The notes beneath the pieces are model-generated. The model worked only from the letters and a program-made list of their open reading frames with translations. It was not told where the DNA came from and did not search any database. A DNA stretch of 64,000 nt from Burkholderia sp. SRS-W-2-2016 (GTDB lineage: Bacteria; Pseudomonadota; Gammaproteobacteria; Burkholderiales; Burkholderiaceae), in NCBI RefSeq assembly GCF_001931485.1, contig NZ_MSDV01000018.1, forward strand, positions 62,001 to 126,000. The letters run 5' to 3'. Positions 1-8,393 of this stretch are shown here, one piece after another. How positions within the stretch are numbered: position 1 is the stretch's first letter; every line of letters begins with the position of its first letter. The translations under genes and the position numbers were made by a program.

Positions 1-1
1 C

Positions 2-3000
2 GCTTCGCTGTCGACGGGTCTCGGCACCGTGACCAACAATCTGTCCACCCTGAGCACGTCGATTACGAACGGCACGGTTGGCCCTGTCCAGCGGACCGGC
101 ACGGCGAACGAGCTGGCTCTCCTCGCGGCGGGCGGCACGGGTGCGGCTCCGGGCGCCGCACAGGTGCTCACCAACGTGGCGAACGGCCAGGTTGCGGCGG
201 CCAGCACGGACGCCATCAATGGAAGTCAGCTGTATTCGCTGTCGGCCTCGGCCTCGACCGGCCTGAGCACGGCAACGAGCGGCATCAGCTCGCTGTCGAC
301 GGGTTTGAGCACGACCAACAGCAATGTCGCTTCGCTGTCGGCCTCGACCTCGACCGGCCTGAGCACGGCGACGAGCGGCATCGGCTCGCTGTCGACGGGT
401 TTGAGCACGACCAACAGCAATGTTGCTTTGCTGTCGACATCGACCTCGACGGGTCTGAGCACGGCGACGAGCGGCATTGGCTCGCTGTCGACGGGCCTGA
501 GCACGACCAACAGCAATGTTGCTTCGCTGTCGACGTCGACCTCGACCGGCCTGAGCACGGCGACGAGCGGCATCGGCTCGCTGTCGACGGGGCTGAGCAC
601 GACTAACAGCAATGTCGCTTCGCTGTCGGCCTCGACCTCGACGGGTCTGAGCACGGCGACCAGCGGCATCGCTTCGCTGTCGACAGGTCTCGGCACGGTG
701 ACCAACGATGTGACCAACCTGAGCACGTCGATTGCGAACGGCGCGATTGGCCCCGTCCAGCAGACCGGCACGGCCAACCAGCTCGCGCTGGTCGCACCGG
801 GCGCCACCGGTGCGAATCCGGGCGCCGCACAGGTACTGACCAACGTGGCGAACGGCGACGTGTCGGCGACCAGCACGGACGCGGTCACGGGCAACCAGAT
901 GTATTCGCTGTCGGCCTCGACCTCGACGGGCCTGAACACGGTAACCAGCAATGTCGCGTCGCTGTCGACCGGCCTTGACACGACCAACAGCAACGTCGCT
1001 TCACTGTCGACGGGCCTCGGCACAGTGACCAACGATGTGACCAACCTGAGCACGTCGATTGCGAGCGGCACGATCGGTCCTGTCCAGCAGACCGGCACGG
1101 CGAACACGCTGGCTCTCGTCGCACCGGGCGCCACCGGTGCGAATCCGGGCGCCGCGCAGGTGCTGACCAACGTGGCGGACGGCCAGGTGTCGGCGGCCAG
1201 CACGGACGCCATCAACGGCAGTCAGCTGTATTCGCTGTCGGCCTCGACCTCGACGGGTCTTAGCACCGTGACGAGCAACGTTGCATCGCTGTCGACGGGT
1301 CTCGGCGCGGTGACCAACGATGTGTCGAGCCTGAGCACGTCCATTGCGAACGGCGATCTCGGTCCTGTCCAGTTGACCGGCACGGCGGGCACGCTGGCTC
1401 TCGTCGCGCCGGGCGGCACGGGTACGAATCCGGGCGCCGCACAGGTACTGACCAACGTGGCGAACGGCCAGGTGTCGGCGACCAGCACGGACGCGGTCAC
1501 GGGCAACCAGATGTATTCGCTGTCGGTATCGACCTCGACGGGTCTGAGCACTGTGACCAGCAACGTCGCTTCGCTGTCGACCTCGACCTCGACGGGTTTG
1601 AGCACGGTGACCAGCAATGTCGCGTCGCTGTCGACCGGTCTGGACACGACCAACAGCAACGTCGCGTCGCTGTCGACGGGCCTCGGCACGGTGACCAACG
1701 ATGTGACCAACCTGAGCACGTCGATTGCGAACGGCGCGATCGGCCCGGTCCAGCAGACCGGCACGGCGAACACGCTGGCTCTCGTCGCGGCGGGCGGCAC
1801 CGGTGCGAATCCGGGCGCGGCACAAGTGCTGACCAACGTGGCAAATGGCCAGGTGTCGGCGGCCAGCACGGACGCCATCAACGGCAGCCAGCTGTATTCA
1901 CTGTCGGCCTCGACCTCGACCGGTCTGAGCACGGCGACCAGCGGTATCAACTCGCTGTCGACGGGCCTGAGCACGACTGACAGCAATGTTGCTTCGCTGT
2001 CGGTATCGACCTCGACCGGCCTGAGCACGGTGACCAGCAACGTCGCGTCGCTGTCGACGGGTCTGGATACGACCAACAGCAACGTTGCATCGCTGTCCAC
2101 GGGTTTGACCACGGTGACCAACGATGTGACCAACCTGAGCACGTCGATTGCGAGCGGCGCGATTGGACCGGTCCAGCAGACCAGCACGGCCAACCAGCTC
2201 GCGCTGGTCGCGCCGGGCGGCACCGGTGCGAATCCGGGCGCGGCCCAGGTGCTGACCAACGTGGCGAACGGCCAGGTGTCGGCGACCAGCACGGACGCGG
2301 TCACGGGCAACCAGATGTATTCGCTGTCGGTATCGACCTCGACGGGTCTGAGCACGGTGACCAGCAACGTCGCATCGCTGTCCACGGGTCTGGATACGAC
2401 CAACAGCAACGTCGCTTCGCTGTCGACGGGTCTGGACACGACGAACAGCAATCTCACGTCGCTGTCGACCTCGACCTCGACGGGTTTGAGCACGGTAACC
2501 AGCAACGTCGCATCGCTGTCCACGGGTCTGGACACGACCAACAGCAACGTCGCGTCGCTGTCGACGGGCCTGACCACGGTGACCAACGACGTGACCAATC
2601 TGAGCACGTCCATTGCGAACGGCGCTGTCGGCCCCGTCCAGCAGACCGGCACGGCCGGCACGCTGGCTCTCGTCGCGCCGGGCGGCACCGGTGCGAATCC
2701 GGGCGCCGCGCAGGTGCTGACCAACGTGGCGAACGGCCAGGTGTCGGCGACCAGCACGGACGCGGTCACGGGCAACCAGATGTACTCGCTGTCGGTATCG
2801 ACCTCGACCGGTTTGAGCACGGTGACCAGCAACGTCGCATCGTTGTCCACGGGTCTCGATACGGCCACCAGCAATGTTGCTTCGCTGTCGACCGGTCTGG
2901 ATACGACCAACAGCAACGTCGCTTCGCTGTCGGCCTCGACCTCGACCGGCCTGAGCACGGTGACCAGCAACGTCGCTTCGTTGTCGACGGGTCTGACCAC

Positions 3001-4663
3001 GGTGACCAACGATGTGACCAACCTGAGCACATCGATTGCGAGCGGCACGATCGGTCCTGTCCAGCAGACCGGCACGGCCGGCACGCTGGCTCTCGTCGCG
3101 CCGGGCGGCACGGGTGCGAATCCGGGCGCCGCACAGGTACTGACCAACGTGGCGAACGGCCAGGTTGCGGCGACCAGCACGGACGCGATCAACGGCAGCC
3201 AGTTGTATTCGCTGTCGGCCTCGACCTCGACCGGTCTGAGCACGGTGACCAGCAACGTCGCGTCGCTGTCGACGGGTCTGGATACGACCAACAGCAACGT
3301 CGCATCGCTGTCGACCGGTCTGGACACGATCAACAGCAATCTCGCTTCGTTGTCGACCTCGACCTCGACGGGTCTGAGCACGGTGACCAGCAACGTCGCG
3401 TCGCTGTCCACGGGTCTGGACACGACGAACAGCCACGTCGCGTCGCTGTCGACGGGTCTGGATTCGACCAACAGCCACGTCGCTTCGTTGTCGACGGTTC
3501 TGGACACGACCAACAGCAACGTCGCTTCGCTGTCCACGGGTCTGACCGCGGTGACTAACGATGTGACGAACCTGAGCACGAGTATCGCGAGCGGCAATAT
3601 CGGTCCGGTGCAGCAAACACCGGTGGCCAACCAGCTCGCGCTGGTCGCGCCGGGCGGCACGGGCGCGCATCCGGGCGCGGCGCAGGTGCTGACCAACGTC
3701 GCGGCCGGCCGGGTTGCGGCGACCAGCACGGACGCCGTGAACGGCAGCCAGTTGTACGCGGTTCAGCAGCAGGTCAACTCGTTGAGCACGTCCGTGAGCA
3801 ACGCCATCCTGAACGACATGAACCAGGGCAACGCTAGCGGGGCAAACTCGAACGCGAACGGAGAAAATTCGCACGCGTCGGGCGATAACTCGACGGCCAC
3901 CGGCCAGAACTCGAACGCGTCGGGTGAGAACTCGACGGCGACCGGGGAAGCGTCGAACGCGTCGGGCGACAATTCGACGGCAATGGGTCAGGGCGCAACG
4001 GCGTCGGGTGAAAACTCGACGGCCGAGGGTCAGGGCGCGATTGCTTCGGGGAAGAACTCGAAGGCTAACGGCCAGAACGCGCAAGCCACGGGCGACAACA
4101 GCACGGCGCTCGGTCAAGGCACGCTGGCATCCGGTGACAACTCGGTGGCGACGGGCCAGGGTTCGGTTGCGTCGGGCGACGGCTCGAGCGCGCTGGGGCA
4201 GGGTGCAACGGCGTCCGGTTCGAACTCGACGGCACTGGGCAACAACGCCCAGGCAACGGCGAACAACTCGGTGGCCCTCGGGGCGAACTCGGTGGCTAAC
4301 GAGCCGAACACCGTGTCCGTCGGTTCGCCGGGTAACGAGCGCCGCATCACGAACGTCGCGCCGGGCGTCAACGGTACCGATGCCGCCAATATGAATCAGC
4401 TGTGGGGCGTTCAGTCGAGCGTCAACCAGGTGGCGCGTACCGCGTATTCCGGTGTGGCCGCGGCGACCGCGTTGACGATGATTCCGGATGTCGATCCGGG
4501 CAAGACGATCGCGGTCGGGATCGGTGCGGCAACCTACCAGGGTTACGGCGCTTCGGCCCTCGGCATCAGTGCCCGTATTACCGCCAATCTGAAGGTGAAG
4601 CTCGGTGCGGGCATCAGCTCGAACGGCACGACCTACGGTGCGGGTGCGTCGTATCAGTGGTAA
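2..4663 (+). CDS. Trimeric autotransporter adhesin (YadA/Hia type), 5' end outside the window
   Basis: The frame is open from the first bases, so the start, signal peptide and part of the passenger lie upstream. The visible 1553 residues are extremely rich in Ser, Thr, Gly, Asn and Ala. They consist of SLSTGL/TTNSNVA-type coiled-coil stalk repeats broken by nine copies of a module that ends in a neck motif (LTNVANGQVSATSTDAV..). Two neck variants, INGSQLY and VTGNQMY, alternate over most of the array. Near the C-terminus (about nt 3820-4310) there is a YadA-head-like left-handed roll of 14-residue repeats (ASGDNSTALGQG pattern). A final neck follows, then the four-strand YadA anchor ending in YQW, which forms the trimeric outer-membrane pore. 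Known for the family: surface adhesion, autoaggregation and biofilm. Inference: the three DUF2827 genes just downstream may act on it. Long open frames on the opposite strand are by-products of the repeats. Confidence 0.95.
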   Translation, partial: ASLSTGLGTVTNNLSTLSTSITNGTVGPVQRTGTANELALLAAGGTGAAPGAAQVLTNVANGQVAAASTDAINGSQLYSLSASASTGLSTATSGISSLSTGLSTTNSNVASLSASTSTGLSTATSGIGSLSTGLSTTNSNVALLSTSTSTGLSTATSGIGSLSTGLSTTNSNVASLSTSTSTGLSTATSGIGSLSTGLSTTNSNVASLSASTSTGLSTATSGIASLSTGLGTVTNDVTNLSTSIANGAIGPVQQTGTANQLALVAPGATGANPGAAQVLTNVANGDVSATSTDAVTGNQMYSLSASTSTGLNTVTSNVASLSTGLDTTNSNVASLSTGLGTVTNDVTNLSTSIASGTIGPVQQTGTANTLALVAPGATGANPGAAQVLTNVADGQVSAASTDAINGSQLYSLSASTSTGLSTVTSNVASLSTGLGAVTNDVSSLSTSIANGDLGPVQLTGTAGTLALVAPGGTGTNPGAAQVLTNVANGQVSATSTDAVTGNQMYSLSVSTSTGLSTVTSNVASLSTSTSTGLSTVTSNVASLSTGLDTTNSNVASLSTGLGTVTNDVTNLSTSIANGAIGPVQQTGTANTLALVAAGGTGANPGAAQVLTNVANGQVSAASTDAINGSQLYSLSASTSTGLSTATSGINSLSTGLSTTDSNVASLSVSTSTGLSTVTSNVASLSTGLDTTNSNVASLSTGLTTVTNDVTNLSTSIASGAIGPVQQTSTANQLALVAPGGTGANPGAAQVLTNVANGQVSATSTDAVTGNQMYSLSVSTSTGLSTVTSNVASLSTGLDTTNSNVASLSTGLDTTNSNLTSLSTSTSTGLSTVTSNVASLSTGLDTTNSNVASLSTGLTTVTNDVTNLSTSIANGAVGPVQQTGTAGTLALVAPGGTGANPGAAQVLTNVANGQVSATSTDAVTGNQMYSLSVSTSTGLSTVTSNVASLSTGLDTATSNVASLSTGLDTTNSNVASLSASTSTGLSTVTSNVASLSTGLTTVTNDVTNLSTSIASGTIGPVQQTGTAGTLALVAPGGTGANPGAAQVLTNVANGQVAATSTDAINGSQLYSLSASTSTGLSTVTSNVASLSTGLDTTNSNVASLSTGLDTINSNLASLSTSTSTGLSTVTSNVASLSTGLDTTNSHVASLSTGLDSTNSHVASLSTVLDTTNSNVASLSTGLTAVTNDVTNLSTSIASGNIGPVQQTPVANQLALVAPGGTGAHPGAAQVLTNVAAGRVAATSTDAVNGSQLYAVQQQVNSLSTSVSNAILNDMNQGNASGANSNANGENSHASGDNSTATGQNSNASGENSTATGEASNASGDNSTAMGQGATASGENSTAEGQGAIASGKNSKANGQNAQATGDNSTALGQGTLASGDNSVATGQGSVASGDGSSALGQGATASGSNSTALGNNAQATANNSVALGANSVANEPNTVSVGSPGNERRITNVAPGVNGTDAANMNQLWGVQSSVNQVARTAYSGVAAATALTMIPDVDPGKTIAVGIGAATYQGYGASALGISARITANLKVKLGAGISSNGTTYGAGASYQW

Positions 4664-4750
4664 GCGTCGCGATCCCGGGCATCCGGTCAGCCTGATGCGG
4701 GCCCGGGATTCGTCGAGATAAAACCCGCCGCAAAACGCGGGTGATGTACG

Positions 4751-4790
4751 CAGGGGTTCAATGGTTTCGACCATTGCCCCTGCTTTCTAT
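4751..4790 (+). terminator. Candidate intrinsic terminator after the adhesin gene
   Basis: CAGGGG and CAATGG pair with CCATTG and CCCCTG around a TTTCGA loop, with a two-base bulge (TT) on the left arm. A T-rich stretch (CTTTCTATTTG) follows. It lies 88 bases after the adhesin stop codon. Confidence 0.6.
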
Positions 4791-4855
4791 TTGTCAGTAA
4801 GGAGCTCGCAGCCGCGAGCCGACTTGCCTGACTGATCGCGGGGCGCTCCGGATTC

Positions 4856-6028
4856 ATGGACAAGAACATGCGCATTGGTATTTCCGTGTTGACCCATGCA
4901 GGCCAGAACATCTGGCAGAACGGCCTGGGGCAGAACGTCATTTTTCTTTCCGAATTATTCAAACGGCTGCCATTCGTGCAGTCGGTCTCGCTAATCGATG
5001 CCGGCGATCAACTTGCCATGCCGCCCCAGGTGGACATGGGCCTGCACGATATACGCATCCTGAAGCCCCGGTGGGCGACCGACGAAGTCGATGTCGTCAT
5101 CGAAATGGGCGGCGCGCTCGATATACAGTGGCTCGACCTGATGCGCGCAAGAGGAAAAAAGGTCGTCTATTTCTGTTGCGGCCAGCCGTTCGTCGCGCTG
5201 GCCGAACCGGCCGTGTTCGGCAAGCCGACCCATGCATGGCGCCCGGACCGTTGCGACGAGGTATGGCTGCTGCCCAAGGACACGGCATTCGTGCCGATGA
5301 TGCGGACGTTGCACCGCTGCGACGTGCATATCGCGCCGTACATCTGGCAGCCGCATTTCGTCGAACGGCGCGCGCGGGAAGTGGCCGACAAGCTCGGCGC
5401 GCGCTACGGCTATCAGCCTCGCGCCGCGCGTCCGCGCGGTGAGCGTACCGGTTTGCGCGTGGCGATCTTCGAGCCGAATATTTCGGTGGTGAAGACCTCG
5501 AGCATTCCGATGCTCGCATGCGACGAGGCGTATCGGGCCGAGCCCGAATCGGTCATCGCCATGCACGTGCTCAATACGCTGCATCTGAAAGATCATCCCA
5601 CCATGCTTTACCTTGCCAACTCGCTAAATCTGATTCGCGAGCACAAAGCGACATTTCACGGCCGCCACGATATCGTCGGTTTCATGACGCAGCATGCCGA
5701 TGCGGTGGTCTCGCATCAGTGGCAGAACGAACAGAACTACAGTTATCTGGACGCGTTGTACGGCGACTATCCGCTGGTCCACAATTCGCCGTGGCTGCGC
5801 GATGCGGGCTACTACTACCCGCAGTTCGACGCGCGCCAGGGCGCCGCGCAACTGCTGCGGGCGGCGGCGCAACACGACGGCAATCTCGACGACTACCGTG
5901 CCCGCACGCAACGCGTGTTTCGCGCGGTCGATCCGTTCAATCCGGGCAACCTCGACGGCTATGCCGCGAGGTTGCTGCATCTGTGCCGCGACGCGAACTT
6001 CGCGAAGGCAGCGGGGAGCCGGGCATGA
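4856..6028 (+). CDS. DUF2827 family protein, first of three tandem copies
   Basis: A 390-residue protein with no signal peptide or membrane segment. It has the DUF2827 signatures: an N-terminal RIGISVLTHAGQNIWQNG start followed by QN and F.L. residues; VIEMGGALD; a VVYFCCGQPF loop; VFGKPTHAW; FEPNISVVKT; and a C-terminal SHQWQNEQNYSYLDALYG..PLVHNS block. The last block resembles the donor-binding half of GT-B glycosyltransferases, but this similarity is inferred by eye and the family function is not established to my knowledge. The start could also be the in-frame ATG at 4868. The stop overlaps the next start (ATGA), so the copies are translationally coupled. The position behind a Ser/Thr-rich adhesin suggests a role in modifying it. 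Confidence 0.85.
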   Translation: MDKNMRIGISVLTHAGQNIWQNGLGQNVIFLSELFKRLPFVQSVSLIDAGDQLAMPPQVDMGLHDIRILKPRWATDEVDVVIEMGGALDIQWLDLMRARGKKVVYFCCGQPFVALAEPAVFGKPTHAWRPDRCDEVWLLPKDTAFVPMMRTLHRCDVHIAPYIWQPHFVERRAREVADKLGARYGYQPRAARPRGERTGLRVAIFEPNISVVKTSSIPMLACDEAYRAEPESVIAMHVLNTLHLKDHPTMLYLANSLNLIREHKATFHGRHDIVGFMTQHADAVVSHQWQNEQNYSYLDALYGDYPLVHNSPWLRDAGYYYPQFDARQGAAQLLRAAAQHDGNLDDYRARTQRVFRAVDPFNPGNLDGYAARLLHLCRDANFAKAAGSRA

Positions 6029-7185
6029 GCGCCGAACAGAAGCCGGTGTGCCGTCCCCGCAGGTTGCGCGTCGGGGTGTCGATATTCGTGCGCAAAGGCC
6101 AGCAATCGCTGTGGGAAAACGGCATTTACCAGAACTGCGTTTTCCTCGTGATGCTGCTGATGCGCTCGCCGTTGGTCGGCGCGACCTTTCTGGTCGCGGG
6201 CGGCGGTGACGGCGAACCGGCCGATGCGCGGGACTTTCTGAGCGATGCGCCAGTGCCGGTCATCGACATGAACGAAGCCGCCACGGCGCTCGATGTGATG
6301 ATCGAAATGAGCGCCCAGCTCGACCGCGAATGGGTGGTGGCGTTTCGCGAGCGCGGCGGAAAAATCGTCTCGATGAGAGTCGGCAACGACTACGTGATCG
6401 ATATCGAACGCATGATATTCGGCAAACCGCAGGCCTTGCTGATTACCCGCGCGCCCTATCACGAGGTGTGGACGCTGGCGGAATACGAAAACACCTGCGT
6501 GCCGTACTTCCGCAGCACGTTCCGCTGTCCGGTGCGGGTGATGCCGCATCTGTGGAGTCCATTCGTGCTGCAACGCGAAGCGCAGCGGCTGCCCGAGGGC
6601 GTGAGCTTCGGCTATCGCCCGGGCCGCCGGCGCTGGCGGGTGGGGATTTTCGAGCCGAACATCTGCATGGTGAAGACGAGCTTTATTCCGCTGTTCGCAT
6701 GCGAGGCGGCGCACCGCGCCGATCCCGGCATGCTCGAACACGTGTGGGCCTTCAATACATCGGATCTGAAGGCCCATAGCGGCTTCAGCGAATTTGCCGG
6801 CAGCCTGGATCTCCACAGGCACGGGCTGGCGTCGTACGAGGCGCGCTATCCGTTCTGTCAGATCGTCGCCGCCAACGTCGACGTGGTGGTCAGCCACCAG
6901 TGGGAAAACGCGCAGAACTACGTGTACTACGAAGCGTTGTATGGCGGGTATCCGCTCGTTCACAACTCGCATCTGATCGGCGACTGCGGATATCGCTATC
7001 ACGAATTCGATTGCGAGGAGGGCGGCCGCGCGCTGCAGCGGGCGTATGCGGAGCACGATCGCCAGTTTGACGCGTACCAGCAGAGCGCGCGGACGTTTCT
7101 CGCGCAACTCGATCCGGAAAACGAGGCCAACGTCCGGATCTATTCCGATGCGCTTGCCGCGCTGTATGAAGGTGAAAACGCATGA
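6025..7185 (+). CDS. DUF2827 family protein, second tandem copy
   Basis: A 386-residue paralogue of the preceding gene. Corresponding blocks are RVGVSIFVRKGQQSLWENG, MIEMSAQLD, MIFGKPQALL, FEPNICMVKTS and SHQWENAQNYVYYEALYGG..PLVHNS. The start ATG at 6025 overlaps the stop of the first copy (ATGA). An open frame extends further upstream but only over the first copy in a shifted frame, so it is not a credible N-terminus. Function is unknown; GT-B-like glycosyltransferase is an inference. Divergence between copies is large enough that they probably act on different substrates or in sequence. Confidence 0.85.
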   Translation: MSAEQKPVCRPRRLRVGVSIFVRKGQQSLWENGIYQNCVFLVMLLMRSPLVGATFLVAGGGDGEPADARDFLSDAPVPVIDMNEAATALDVMIEMSAQLDREWVVAFRERGGKIVSMRVGNDYVIDIERMIFGKPQALLITRAPYHEVWTLAEYENTCVPYFRSTFRCPVRVMPHLWSPFVLQREAQRLPEGVSFGYRPGRRRWRVGIFEPNICMVKTSFIPLFACEAAHRADPGMLEHVWAFNTSDLKAHSGFSEFAGSLDLHRHGLASYEARYPFCQIVAANVDVVVSHQWENAQNYVYYEALYGGYPLVHNSHLIGDCGYRYHEFDCEEGGRALQRAYAEHDRQFDAYQQSARTFLAQLDPENEANVRIYSDALAALYEGENA

Positions 7186-8344
7186 TGTCTTCAACCGTTG
7201 GCGCGGCGAGGCGCCTGTGAGCGGACTGCGTATCGGCATCACCATCGGTCTGCATCACGAGGCCGAAACGCTGTGGAATAACGGCATCAAGCAGAACGCC
7301 GCTTTTCTTGCCGAAGCCTTGCGGCATTGTCCGCGGGTGGCCGGCGTCGTGCTGGTCAACACAACCGCGGTGCCCATTACGTCGGCGTTGCCGTGGAATC
7401 AGGCGCGCTATCCGACCCGGAGCTTCGATGCCGCGAAAGATAACCTCGATGTGCTGATCGAGCTCGGCGGCCAGATCGACGCGCCGCGGACCGCCTGGCT
7501 GAAGCAGCGCGGCGTGCGACTGGTGTCGTACTGCTGCGGCTTCGAGTACGTTCACGCGATGGAGTCGGTGCTGTTCGGCAAGCCGACGTGGGGCGCCAAT
7601 CTGTTCGTCAACCAGCGCTATGACGACATCTGGATCATCCCGCAGGTCGATAACATCAGCCGTTCGTATTTCGAGGTGTTGCGCCGGCAGAGCGCCCGCG
7701 TGGTGCCATTCGTCTGGAGTCCCATCTTTCTCGACGCCCGTGTCGGGAACCTGCCGAATGCCGGCGAGTACCAGCCACGTGAGGGCGCGCGGCGCCTGAG
7801 CGTGATGGAACCGAATATCAATGTCGTCAAATTCTGCCTGTATCCCGCCTTCATTGCGGAACTGGCGTATCGCCGGCGGCCGGACAGTATCGCGATTCTC
7901 CAGGTGACCAACGCCGACGGGATCGCAACAAAGAGTGCCGAGTTCATCGCGCTGATGAATCAGCTCGATATCGTGCGCGACCAGAAGGCGGTGTTTCTGG
8001 GCCGTCACGAAACGCCGGCTTTTCTTGCGAGCAACACGGACATTGTCGTGTCGCATCAACTGGAAAATCCGCTCAACTACTTCTATCTCGAAGTCTGCTG
8101 GCAGGGCTACCCGCTGGTGCACAACGCGCATCTTTGCGCGGAGCTGGGCTATTACTACAAAAACAATGAAGTGGACGAGGGCGCGCGCCGGCTGATCGAA
8201 GCGATTGAAACTCACGATGCGCAGGTATCGCAGTATCGCCGGCGGCAACGCGCGCACATTGCGCGTTATCTACCCGACAATCCGCAACTCGTGGCCACGT
8301 ATGACGCGCTGCTCGGCGAGCTGATGGCGCGACCCGTTCGCTAG
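7166..8344 (+). CDS. DUF2827 family protein, third tandem copy
   Basis: A 392-residue paralogue with RIGITIGLHHEAETLWNNG, LIELGGQID, LVSYCCGFEY, LFGKPTWG, MEPNINVVKF and SHQLENPLNYFYLEVCWQGYPLVHN. The start is uncertain: ATG 7166 overlaps the end of copy two by 20 bases, and GTG codons at 7172 and 7217 are alternatives. GTG 7217 would begin right before the conserved RIGI block. The final gene of the group ends 10 bases before a perfect hairpin shared with the convergent sensor-kinase gene. Molecular function is not known; see the first copy. Confidence 0.83.
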   Translation: MKVKTHDVFNRWRGEAPVSGLRIGITIGLHHEAETLWNNGIKQNAAFLAEALRHCPRVAGVVLVNTTAVPITSALPWNQARYPTRSFDAAKDNLDVLIELGGQIDAPRTAWLKQRGVRLVSYCCGFEYVHAMESVLFGKPTWGANLFVNQRYDDIWIIPQVDNISRSYFEVLRRQSARVVPFVWSPIFLDARVGNLPNAGEYQPREGARRLSVMEPNINVVKFCLYPAFIAELAYRRRPDSIAILQVTNADGIATKSAEFIALMNQLDIVRDQKAVFLGRHETPAFLASNTDIVVSHQLENPLNYFYLEVCWQGYPLVHNAHLCAELGYYYKNNEVDEGARRLIEAIETHDAQVSQYRRRQRAHIARYLPDNPQLVATYDALLGELMARPVR

Positions 8345-8353
8345 AAAAACCGC

Positions 8354-8384
8354 GACGAGCGCGGCCAGCGTGGCCGCGCTCGTC
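8354..8384. terminator. Hairpin between convergent genes
   Basis: A perfect 14-bp inverted repeat (GACGAGCGCGGCCA / TGGCCGCGCTCGTC) with a three-base loop lies in the 49-bp gap between the DUF2827 group and the sensor-kinase gene. It has no long T run on either side, so termination strength is uncertain. Confidence 0.6.
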
Positions 8385-8393
8385 AAACCGGAC

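Noticed and set aside
1..4663. Adhesin DNA repeats as a CRISPR-like or mobile repeat array
   Set aside because: Repeat units code for stalk and neck domains in one continuous frame that ends in a YadA anchor.
226..4774. Very long open frames antisense to the adhesin (up to 958 residues)
   Set aside because: They mirror the adhesin repeats, have Arg- or Val-rich low-complexity products and no ribosome sites. Biased codon use on the coding strand keeps the opposite frames open.
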